DNA of 64,000 nucleotides from positions 17,802-81,801 of the forward strand of contig MEFD01000031.1 in NCBI GenBank assembly GCA_001724995.1, in the 5' to 3' direction. The notes below the pieces were generated by a model that was given only the letters and a program-made list of their open reading frames with translations, was not told where the DNA came from and did no database searches. Origin of the DNA: Rubrivivax sp. SCN 71-131. Lineage in GTDB: Bacteria; Pseudomonadota; Gammaproteobacteria; Burkholderiales; Burkholderiaceae_C. Both the position numbers and the translations under genes were made by a program. Below, piece by piece: positions 36,083 to 43,632 of the stretch (its first letter is position 1; each line of letters begins with the position of its first letter).

Positions 36083-39034
36083 ATGACGCCACAAGAAATC
36101 ATCGACAAGTGGGCGGCGGGTGGCCCGGCCTACGCGCTCAGCGAACGTGCTGGTGCGCAACCACACTTCATGGACCTGTGCTCCATGCTGGGTGTGTCCA
36201 CGCCCGGCGACGCCGAGAACTACTGCTTTGAGCCCTGCGTCACCAAGACCGGGTCCGGTCGTGGGTTCGCCGATGTCTGGAAGCGTGGCCACTTTGCGTG
36301 GGAGTACAAAGCACCTGGCAAAAGCTTGGACGCGGCGCTCAAGCAGTTGATGATGTACGCCCTTCCGCTGGAGAACCCGCCCCTATTGGTGGTCAGCGAT
36401 CGCCTTCGCATCGAGATTCATACCCACTTCACGGGGCACCCGAGCGAGTGCCACGTCATCCGGCTCGAAGACCTGGGCCGGCCGGATGTTCAGCTCAAGC
36501 TGCGATGGCTGTTCACCGAACCTGAGCGCTTCAAGCCCAGCAAGACCAACCGCGAAATCACCGAGGAGGCCGCGAGCACCTTTGCCGAGACCGCCGATCG
36601 GTTGCGAGCTGCGGGCGTGCCGGCGACCAAGGCGTCCCACTTCCTCAGCCAGTGCCTCTTCTGCTTCTTCGCCGAGGACGTGCACCTGCTGCCCGCACGA
36701 CTGTTTGAACGGGTCGTGGGCGTGCACATGACGCCAGAGAAGCTTCGAAACCAACTCCAGCGGCTGTTCGAAGCCATGCGCGATGGCGGCATGTTCGGCG
36801 CGGACGAGGTGCTCCATTTCAACGGCGGGTTGTTCAAGACGATCGACATCCCCGACCTGACGATGGAGGATGTGAAGGCGCTTCAGATCGCGAGCGGCTT
36901 GGACTGGAGCGCCATCGACCCCAGCATCTTCGGCACGCTATTCGAGCGCGGCCTGGACCCCAGCAAGCGGGCCCAGCTCGGCGCTCACTACACCGACCCC
37001 GCCACGATCTGGCGCATCGTCAAGCCCGTCGTTCAGGACCCACTGGAGGCCGAGTGGTCGAACGTCTCGGCGAGCATCGCCGACCAGTTGGCCAAGCGCG
37101 ACGAGCTGCGCGAGTCGGCCAAGACGATCAAGGACACGAAGAAGTTCGGCCAGGTACGCACACGGGCCAATGAGCGACAGCGCGAGGCACAGGCCCTGTT
37201 CAGCGGCTTCCTGGAGAAGCTGCGTCAGTTCAAGATACTCGACCCCGCATGCGGCAGTGGCAACTTCCTCTACCTCTCGCTGAAGGCCCTCAAGGACCTC
37301 GAACACAAGGTCAACCTCGACGCCGAGACCTTGGGCTTGCAGCGACAGCATGACGTGACGGGCCCTCACAACGTTCTTGGTATCGAGATCAACGAGTACG
37401 CGTCCGAACTGGCTCGCATTACCGTGTGGATCGGCGAACTCCAGTGGCGCTCGCAGCACGGCTATGCCTTCAAGACCAACCCGGTTCTCGAACCCCTGGA
37501 CTGCATCGAGACGCGTGATGCACTGATCGACAAGAACGGCGCAGAGGTTGATTGGCCAGCCGCATCCGTGGTCGTAGGCAACCCTCCGTTCCTCGGCACG
37601 AAGAAGATGCGCCGCGAAGTGGGCAACGAGTACACGGATCGCCTGCGAGCCGCGTACGACGGCCGGGTGCTTGGGTTCGCCGACCTGGTCTGCTACTGGT
37701 TCGAGAAGGCTCGGGCGAAGATCGTTGCCGGCGAGTTGGGAGCGGCCGGGCTCGTTGCCACAGACAGCCTGCGCGGTGGCAAGAACCGCAAGGTGCTCGA
37801 CAACATCGCCGAGACTGCGACGATCTACGAAGCCTGGAGTTCGCTGCCGTGGGTCAACGAAGGCGCGTCGCTGCAAGTCTCGCTGATCGCGTTTGCGAGC
37901 AAGGCCTTCACCGTGCAGCCGCACCTGGATGGCAGGCCTGTGACCAAGATCAACGCCGACCTGACTTCAGGCGAGGACCTGACCACAGCCAACATACTGC
38001 CGGAGAACCAGGGCGCGGCGTTCTACACGACCGTCAAGGCGGGCGCGTTCGACATCCCCGGCGAACTCGCCCGTCAGTGGCTGGCGCTGCCGAACCCCAA
38101 CGGGCGGTCCAACGCCGACGTGGTCAAGCCTTGGGCGAACGGCAAGGGTGTGATCGAACGCCCGAAGGACATGTGGATTATCGACTTCGGCACCGAGATG
38201 ACCGAAGCCGATGCCAGCTTGTATGAGGCACCGTTCAAGTACGTCGTCGAGGACGTGCGGCCGGAACGGGAGAAGAATTCCAGGCCGTCGTACAAGAAGC
38301 ACTGGTGGCTACTTGCCGAGCCGATCCCAGCCATGCGCGTTGCCCTGGCCGGATTGCCTCGCTACCTGGCGGTTCTCGGTACCGCCAAGCACCGCATCTT
38401 CACCTGGATGCACAGCAGCGTGCTGCCAGACCACGCGCTCATCGCCTTCGCTCGTTGCGACGACACGACTTTCGGCATCCTGCAGAGCCGGCTGCACGTC
38501 CTGTGGTCACTGCGGCTTGGAACCGCGCTCGACGACCGTCCTCGGTACACCCCGACGACCTCGTTCGACACGTTCCCGTTCCCGGACGGCCTCACGCCGG
38601 CGTGTACTGCCGACAAGAAGGTCGTGGCCACAACCACTGGGGCACTCATCCCTTCAGGCTTGGCGCCCGCAGCGGTCGCCAAGGCCACTGCCGTCGCCGA
38701 CGCCGCAAAGCGCCTGTACGACCTGCGCGAGGCCTGGCTCAATCCGGTGGAGTGGACCGAACGAAAGCCCGACATCGTTCCCTTGGGCATGACCGCTTCG
38801 CCGTATCCGCTGAGGACATCGGCGCGAGCCGGCTTCGAAGCAGAGGTCGCCAAGCGAACTCTGACCAAGCTGTACAACGACATGCCAGCGTGGCTGCAGT
38901 CAGCACACGAGCAGTTGGACAACGCCGTCGCGAAGGCCTATGGCTGGGCCGACTACACGCCAGCCATGACCGACAGCGAGGCACGAACGCGGCTTCTCAA
39001 ACTGAATCTGTCGCGCGTGGGCACGCCTGCATAG
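36083..39034 (+). CDS. MmeI-like (type IIL) restriction endonuclease/DNA methyltransferase
   Basis: A 983-residue single-chain enzyme. The N-terminal domain holds a PD-(D/E)xK-like nuclease site: Asp64, Glu74 and Lys76 in 'GFADVWKRGHFAWEYKAPGK', with the same D-x9-E-x-K spacing as I recall for MmeI. A helical spacer follows, then a gamma-class N6-adenine methyltransferase with motif I 'ILDPACGSGNFLYLSL' (about residue 388) and catalytic motif IV 'VVGNPPFLG' (about residue 500), then the target-recognition region and a C-terminal helical part. It would modify one strand of its site and cut unmodified DNA. All key residues are present. The DNA site cannot be predicted by eye. Confidence 0.9.
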   Translation: MTPQEIIDKWAAGGPAYALSERAGAQPHFMDLCSMLGVSTPGDAENYCFEPCVTKTGSGRGFADVWKRGHFAWEYKAPGKSLDAALKQLMMYALPLENPPLLVVSDRLRIEIHTHFTGHPSECHVIRLEDLGRPDVQLKLRWLFTEPERFKPSKTNREITEEAASTFAETADRLRAAGVPATKASHFLSQCLFCFFAEDVHLLPARLFERVVGVHMTPEKLRNQLQRLFEAMRDGGMFGADEVLHFNGGLFKTIDIPDLTMEDVKALQIASGLDWSAIDPSIFGTLFERGLDPSKRAQLGAHYTDPATIWRIVKPVVQDPLEAEWSNVSASIADQLAKRDELRESAKTIKDTKKFGQVRTRANERQREAQALFSGFLEKLRQFKILDPACGSGNFLYLSLKALKDLEHKVNLDAETLGLQRQHDVTGPHNVLGIEINEYASELARITVWIGELQWRSQHGYAFKTNPVLEPLDCIETRDALIDKNGAEVDWPAASVVVGNPPFLGTKKMRREVGNEYTDRLRAAYDGRVLGFADLVCYWFEKARAKIVAGELGAAGLVATDSLRGGKNRKVLDNIAETATIYEAWSSLPWVNEGASLQVSLIAFASKAFTVQPHLDGRPVTKINADLTSGEDLTTANILPENQGAAFYTTVKAGAFDIPGELARQWLALPNPNGRSNADVVKPWANGKGVIERPKDMWIIDFGTEMTEADASLYEAPFKYVVEDVRPEREKNSRPSYKKHWWLLAEPIPAMRVALAGLPRYLAVLGTAKHRIFTWMHSSVLPDHALIAFARCDDTTFGILQSRLHVLWSLRLGTALDDRPRYTPTTSFDTFPFPDGLTPACTADKKVVATTTGALIPSGLAPAAVAKATAVADAAKRLYDLREAWLNPVEWTERKPDIVPLGMTASPYPLRTSARAGFEAEVAKRTLTKLYNDMPAWLQSAHEQLDNAVAKAYGWADYTPAMTDSEARTRLLKLNLSRVGTPA

Positions 39035-39070
39035 AGCGCGGACCAGTGGCACAGAGCGCCTGGGCGGAAG

Positions 39071-40330
39071 ATGTCCATCCGGCGCATGACGTTGGCTAGC
39101 AAGGAGCATCGACTCGTGGCATCAACGGTCCCGGAAATCTACAAGGAGCGCGAGCCGGCCTACATTAAGCACACGCTGCTCGAAAGCTACCTGGAGACCT
39201 TGGTCCTCACGGTCGGGATGGGCGCGAAGGGTGAGGCACAGGCTGAGATTTGCTACGTCGATTGCTTCGCCGGACCGTGGGGATCAGAAGACGAGAACCT
39301 GGACGGCACGTCGATCGCCTTGTCACTCAAGACGCTGGCCAGTTGCAAGGCCAAACTCGCGTCCCTCGGCGTGAATGCTCGCATGCGGGCCCTGTTCATC
39401 GAGAAGGACAAGAAGGCGTTCGAGCGTCTGTCCACGTTCTTGAAGCGCGGGACCTTTGCCGAAGTCGAGCGCGAGTGCTTCCCAGGAGACTTCGTCGACC
39501 TGCGGCACGATATCCTCACGTGGTGCGGCACCAACAGCTTCACCTTCTTCTTCATCGACCCCAAGGGGTGGACGCCGGTGGTGATCGAAGTGCTGCGGCC
39601 TTTGCTGCAGCGGCGGAGGTCAGAGTTCCTGATCAACTTCATCTACGACTTCATCAATCGCACCGCGTCGATGACGGGCTGGCAAGAGGAGATGAAGCAA
39701 CTGCTGGGGCGCTCGGTCGACTTGACAGGCCTGAGCCCGACGCAGCGAGAGGATGCGCTGCTCAGTGCCTATCGAGACAGCCTCAAGCAGTGTGTCCCCG
39801 CAGGCAAGGCGAACTACCGGCCGCGAACGGCCTATGTCGGGGTGCTGCACCCCCTGCACGACCGGACGAAGTACCACCTCGTCTACCTCAGCAGCCACCC
39901 GCTGGGCATCGTGAAGTTCATGAATGCGTCGGAGAAGGCCGACATCGTGCAAGCACGGGTGCGTGCCGCGAAGCAGTTCGACGATCAGGCGAAGCGGTCG
40001 GGCACGGCGGACATGTTTGCGGACGCAGCCGAAACCGTGTCTGGCGAGGGTCGCAGTACGCCGGAAGAGGTCGATGGCTACTGGAGGAAATACCTCGTCG
40101 ACGGCGCCAGGCGCATCGACACTGCAGCCTTCGCCGACATCCTGGAGTCGACCAACTGGCTTCCTGGTGAACTTCAGGCGTCCTTGGTCCGCCTCATCAA
40201 ATCCGGCGAGTTGGAGAACCTCGACGATGGAGGCAAGAAGCGCCCGGCCAAGCCATTGCACTTTGAGAAGAGCGGCGAGCGTTTGAGTCTCACAGGCGCT
40301 GAGCTACCAGCCGCCCGGTGCGCTCCATAG
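39071..40330 (+). CDS. tcmP: Three-Cys-motif partner protein TcmP (second copy, diverged)
   Basis: A 419-residue second TcmP-family protein. 'EICYVDCFAGPWGSEDENLDGTSIALSL' is the methyltransferase-like loop, and 'FTFFFIDPKGWTPVVIEVLRPLL' the second block. It is only distantly like the first copy, so it was probably acquired rather than duplicated locally. It lies 36 bases after the MmeI-like gene. The N-terminus could start at 39071 or at a later Met. It is the last gene of the operon; an unrelated convergent gene ends 143 bases further on. Confidence 0.85.
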   Translation: MSIRRMTLASKEHRLVASTVPEIYKEREPAYIKHTLLESYLETLVLTVGMGAKGEAQAEICYVDCFAGPWGSEDENLDGTSIALSLKTLASCKAKLASLGVNARMRALFIEKDKKAFERLSTFLKRGTFAEVERECFPGDFVDLRHDILTWCGTNSFTFFFIDPKGWTPVVIEVLRPLLQRRRSEFLINFIYDFINRTASMTGWQEEMKQLLGRSVDLTGLSPTQREDALLSAYRDSLKQCVPAGKANYRPRTAYVGVLHPLHDRTKYHLVYLSSHPLGIVKFMNASEKADIVQARVRAAKQFDDQAKRSGTADMFADAAETVSGEGRSTPEEVDGYWRKYLVDGARRIDTAAFADILESTNWLPGELQASLVRLIKSGELENLDDGGKKRPAKPLHFEKSGERLSLTGAELPAARCAP

Positions 40331-40473
40331 CACGTCGTTGATGGGTACTTTCGCGAGGGGGTCGCGCACTGGACCCCGATGGCGATTGCGCGCAAGTGGC
40401 TTTCGATGTGAACGTCGACTGCGAGGCGGACTGTGGTATTGCTGAGGACGTTTCCGGTCAGGCCCGGCGGATT

Positions 40474-41250
40474 TCAGGAGAGTGCCTCGGTTGGGGACAG
40501 GTTGACTTGGGTTGGTTCGAGCTCCAATGGCGTAGGTGGCAGTAGTTCGACTGCCGCACGTACTCGGATGCTGTCGTCATTGCCAACGCCTTCCTCGATA
40601 GCCTCATTGCTTGCGTCAGGCTTCGCCTTCTTCCCGCCTAGCTCATCCTTCTTCGCATCGGCCTCGTTCATCCGTCGCCGGCAACCCATGGCGAAGTTGC
40701 GCATCATCGACGACAGCGCGAGGACGATCCGCTTGAACCTCGAGCGCTGCTGCTCGACCTGCTTCTCGGTGATCACCTCCTCGATCTCGAGGGTCTGCAG
40801 CAGGGGCATCAACTGATCCAGCTTGTGGATCAGCTCGAAGTAGCGGCGTCCGAGGGCCGAAGTGATGCCCACTTCGACTTCCAGCGGCACGGTGTCGTAG
40901 GTCGCCACCGTCTCGATGCTGTGGTTCTTGAAGAGCAGTTCGGCGCCATCGATGGCCTGGTTGAGTTCCTTGGTGCCCTCGTCCATCTTGTTGCGGACGG
41001 CCTGCTCGATCTGCTCGACGTACTCGTGCGGTACCTTGGTCCGGCCCAGCGCCGAGACGAAGTACAGGCTTGCCTGGAAGCTGTAGAAGCAGCGGGCGAA
41101 GATGCGCTTGCCCTCGGCACTCGCGAGGCGCGTCTTGCGCTTGAGCGACGCTGCCTCGACACGCCGGAAGTCCGCCCGGTACTCGTCCTTGTTCAGGATG
41201 CGGCGATTCGCCTCACCCGTGTCCATCACCGCCAGTTGGATCTTGCTCAT
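40474..41250 (-). CDS. DUF1845/AcaB-like element protein
   Basis: A 258-residue protein resembling DUF1845/AcaB proteins of ICEs and IncA/C-type plasmids, some of which are transcription activators. Typical segments are 'EGKRIFARCFYSFQASLYFVSALGRTKVPHEYVEQIEQAV' and 'GRRYFELIHKLDQLMPLLQTLEI'. The C-terminal 60 residues are charged and low in structure ('NEADAKKDELGGKKAKPDAS'). The ATG at 41250 is taken; about 470 bases of non-coding DNA separate it from the divergent gene set at 41723. The family call is from memory of the pattern and is moderate. Confidence 0.65.
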   Translation of the reverse strand: MSKIQLAVMDTGEANRRILNKDEYRADFRRVEAASLKRKTRLASAEGKRIFARCFYSFQASLYFVSALGRTKVPHEYVEQIEQAVRNKMDEGTKELNQAIDGAELLFKNHSIETVATYDTVPLEVEVGITSALGRRYFELIHKLDQLMPLLQTLEIEEVITEKQVEQQRSRFKRIVLALSSMMRNFAMGCRRRMNEADAKKDELGGKKAKPDASNEAIEEGVGNDDSIRVRAAVELLPPTPLELEPTQVNLSPTEALS

Positions 41251-41392
41251 GCCGGGTCTCCCTGCTGGTGTGGGTGGTGACATGGTTTCGATCTTCCACA
41301 CCAGCACCAACCCGCGCCAGCAGAAATCCCGTCGTTTCAGGACCGGAAACCGGGGGACAGCGGGCGTGGCAGCGATGCACCGCCATTTCTTG

Positions 41393-41421
41393 TTGACAGC
41401 CCGCCAAGGCCGAATTACTGT
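41393..41421 (+). promoter_or_regulatory. Candidate promoter for the plus-strand backbone genes
   Basis: TTGACA at 41393-41398 and TACTGT at 41416-41421 with a 17-base spacer, in the 472-base gap between the divergent DUF1845-like gene and the gene at 41723. The -35 box is perfect and the -10 weak, which suits an activated promoter. Confidence 0.4.
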
Positions 41422-41563
41422 TTCGTCCGTGCGATAGCTGGCCTCGCACTCAAACCCGGCTAGCCCTTCCAAACGCGCGGGCCCGCCCGCGCCGCCCCAC
41501 GGGGCACATCCTCCCTGCCGATCGACCTTTCGAGGCGTGACCACCTGCTGGTTCGCGCCGAAA

Positions 41564-41595
41564 GGTTTCCCTGATCGGTAGCTGGCAAACCGATC
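41564..41595 (+). other. GGTTTCCC + hairpin element, copy 1
   Basis: GGTTTCCC followed by the stem GATCGGT / ACCGATC whose nine-base loop begins AGCTGG, so the top reads GGTAGCTG. Similar arrangements occur at 45312-45340 and 49336-49357, each in a long non-coding gap before a backbone gene set. Confidence 0.45.
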
Positions 41596-41661
41596 CAGCG
41601 GCTCATGCCGCCATCAAGCCAGTCCAGGCGGCCGGTTCACGACCGGCACTTCACATCACCC

Positions 41662-41682
41662 TGCGGGGCATTGCGCCCCGCA
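41662..41682 (+). promoter_or_regulatory. Leader hairpin before the gene at 41723
   Basis: Perfect eight-base stem TGCGGGGC / GCCCCGCA with a five-base loop, 40 bases before the start codon. It is one of at least five such hairpins at comparable positions in the element. Confidence 0.55.
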
Positions 41683-41722
41683 TGGGCCGCGCATTGCCGC
41701 CGCTTCCGCACCGGAGGCTGCC

Positions 41723-42373
41723 ATGCTCGCAACGAGCGCGTCCCATCTACATCCGATTCATCATCCCCCGCGCGATCCGCTGTTGCAGGCGTTCTTCGCG
41801 AATCCCGAGGCATCTGCGGTCACGTCCGACCCGATGCGGCTGCAGGACATGCCGCCGCAGGCGCAACGCGCGATCAGCGCCTACCTGGACGACCCGGGCG
41901 ACGCAGACGCCGCGCCCGAGTGGACCGAAGAGGACGTCGTGCACCTGCACTGGCGCCTGCTCCTCGAACTGCGCAGGCTCCCCGACCCGGAAACGCCGCT
42001 GGAGGAGAAGCTCGACACCCTGGCCTGGGCCCTCACGGACCCGAGCCTCGATGGTCGGCCGTTCTCTTTCGCGAATTGCCTGCGCGTCGTCGGCACCAGC
42101 CCGATGTCGCCCACGTCCTACTTCGGCCTGATCCAGGTCGACGAGATCAGGGCCTGGCTGCGAACCAACTCGCGCAAGTGGATCGACGCCACCATCGCGC
42201 GCTATCCCGATTGGGTCCAGTCGCTGATCAAGGCGCAGCCCGACTGGGTCGCCAAGCAGCTCGCCAGGAATCCGCAGTGGGTCAACGAGCAGATCAAGGC
42301 CCGCCAGGCGACGCAGCAGGACGACCTGTTCGCCGCTTGTGACGCCGGCCTGCCGAGCCAGGTGCCGTCATGA
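41723..42373 (+). CDS. Element protein of unknown function
   Basis: A 216-residue protein I do not recognise. It has a Pro/His-rich start, an acidic middle ('DDPGDADAAPEWTEEDVVHLHWRLLLELRRLPDPETP') and a basic, Trp-rich C-terminal part in which 'RYPDWVQSLIKAQPDWVAKQLARNPQWVNEQ' repeats a roughly 11-residue unit (P-D/Q-W-V) three times. No membrane segment is seen. It is first in a plus-strand set of small backbone-like genes and overlaps the next start (ATGA). Confidence 0.65.
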   Translation: MLATSASHLHPIHHPPRDPLLQAFFANPEASAVTSDPMRLQDMPPQAQRAISAYLDDPGDADAAPEWTEEDVVHLHWRLLLELRRLPDPETPLEEKLDTLAWALTDPSLDGRPFSFANCLRVVGTSPMSPTSYFGLIQVDEIRAWLRTNSRKWIDATIARYPDWVQSLIKAQPDWVAKQLARNPQWVNEQIKARQATQQDDLFAACDAGLPSQVPS

Positions 42374-42687
42374 ACCCGGCCCCCATCAGTCCGGGCTGGG
42401 CGCTTGTCGCCATCGCCCTTCTGTGGGGGCTGGCCGGCGCGATGGATCAGCCGCTGGACGACGGTGAGCCCTTCGCGGGCCCTGCCATCGAACAGCTGGG
42501 ACCCGTTGAGCCACCCCTGCACCTGCGGTGCCACCTCGAACTCGACGGTCCGGGAACACCGCAGCCGGGATATCGACGCGGTGAGCCGCTCATCCGCCTG
42601 GTGTCCTTTCGTGAATCGCAGGGAGATCGACACCGGCAAACCGAATGGCCCTCCCGTTCCCTGCGTTGCTTCGTCATCGACGAATGA
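42370..42687 (+). CDS. Small protein with one membrane segment, doubtful
   Basis: A 105-residue frame starting with ATGA overlap on the previous stop. The first 25 residues ('PISPGWALVAIALLWGLAGAMD') look like a signal anchor; the remainder is Pro/Arg-rich without recognisable features. Translational coupling and the clear hydrophobic segment favour a real gene, but the C-terminal half looks like random GC-rich coding and an opposite-strand frame of similar length exists, so I am unsure. Confidence 0.4.
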   Translation: MNPAPISPGWALVAIALLWGLAGAMDQPLDDGEPFAGPAIEQLGPVEPPLHLRCHLELDGPGTPQPGYRRGEPLIRLVSFRESQGDRHRQTEWPSRSLRCFVIDE

Positions 42688-42697
42688 GGAGATCACC

Positions 42698-43009
42698 ATG
42701 GATCGACAGACAGCCATCCGCAGCGCGCCCCTCCGGGATCTGCTGCCCGTTCGCTCGCTGAACGACCTCGACTGGTTCGTGAAGGAGAGCGAAATCATCA
42801 CCGGCAACCCCGGCCGCGAGTTCGTCGTCGCCGGTGCCAACCGGCCGACGTTCCGGATCCACCTCGACCACGTCGGCTACCAGATCGCCCGCGTTGACCG
42901 CGGCGAACAAGCGGCGGCGCCAGTCTGCGCGACCGCACCTGAGCTGGTCCAGCACGCCCTGGGCGATGCCCTGGCACGCGGCCAGCTCTTCACCACGGCG
43001 CTGCAGTGA
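42698..43009 (+). CDS. Small element protein of unknown function
   Basis: A 103-residue soluble protein starting 'MDRQTAIRSAPLRDLLPVRSLNDLDWFV' with a middle 'TFRIHLDHVGYQIARVDRG' that suggests a small alpha/beta fold. It has a good ribosome binding site (GAGGAGA, six bases before ATG). No family recognised. It belongs to the same-strand series between 41723 and 45234. Confidence 0.6.
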   Translation: MDRQTAIRSAPLRDLLPVRSLNDLDWFVKESEIITGNPGREFVVAGANRPTFRIHLDHVGYQIARVDRGEQAAAPVCATAPELVQHALGDALARGQLFTTALQ

Positions 43010-43047
43010 GCGCCACATCAGCAACCCGGGATGCCCGGACTGGCATC

Positions 43048-43079
43048 GGCTGCGGACATGCATTCGTCCACCCGCAGCC
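43048..43079 (+). promoter_or_regulatory. Leader hairpin before the DUF4313 gene
   Basis: GGCTGCGG / CCGCAGCC stem with a 16-base loop that holds a second possible pairing (GGAC / GTCC). It ends 37 bases before the start codon at 43117. Confidence 0.5.
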
Positions 43080-43116
43080 GTAGCCAATCGGACCACCCGT
43101 TTCAGGAGAGTCGCCC

Positions 43117-43509
43117 ATGAGCGCACCCCAGCATTGCATCGGTCACATCTCGACCCCCTACGGCGACGCCGCCATCCTGGTCGGCCGCTATCCGTCGGGT
43201 GGCGCGATCGCCATCCAGCTCGTCGACGACGAGGATCCGTCCGAACCCTTGGCCACGTTCTCGACCAACCTCGTGCCCTACGGCGCGTCGGTGGCCGAGG
43301 ACGAGTTCTGCGTCAAGACCTGGAGCGAGAACGAGGTCCTCGTCGCACCGATGCTCGCCACCGGCCTGTTCGAGGACACCGGCAGACGCGTGCCGTCCGG
43401 CCACGTCGTCGCGCCGGTCTGGCGGATCAAGGATCCCGCCAACGTGCCGCCCGTCACGGGGCGGCGCTCCGGGTCGGATCGCACGGCGGGCATGGCATCG
43501 GCCTGCTGA
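43117..43509 (+). CDS. DUF4313-like element protein
   Basis: A 130-residue protein resembling DUF4313 proteins found on ICEs and conjugative plasmids: 'YPSGGAIAIQLVDDEDPSEPLATFSTNLVPYG' and 'DEFCVKTWSENEVLVAPMLATGLFEDTGRRVPSGHVVAPVWRI' follow the family pattern. The last 20 residues are low complexity. Function is unknown. It sits between the small unknown gene and the GHKL ATPase gene, each with its own leader hairpin. Confidence 0.75.
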   Translation: MSAPQHCIGHISTPYGDAAILVGRYPSGGAIAIQLVDDEDPSEPLATFSTNLVPYGASVAEDEFCVKTWSENEVLVAPMLATGLFEDTGRRVPSGHVVAPVWRIKDPANVPPVTGRRSGSDRTAGMASAC

Positions 43510-43575
43510 TCGTTACTGCTTCCGGCATCCACATCGCAAGTCGCAACCATGCATGCGCAGCCGGACGCCCTTCAT

Positions 43576-43605
43576 CACCCCGAGCGGGGGTCACCCCTCG
43601 GGGTG
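43576..43605 (+). promoter_or_regulatory. Leader hairpin before the GHKL ATPase gene
   Basis: Perfect nine-base stem CACCCCGAG / CTCGGGGTG with a 12-base loop. It ends 27 bases before the ATG and leaves the AAGGAGAGA ribosome binding site free. It could also act as a partial terminator of the DUF4313 gene. Confidence 0.55.
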
Positions 43606-43632
43606 CCCTCCCGATTGCACAAGGAGAGATTC

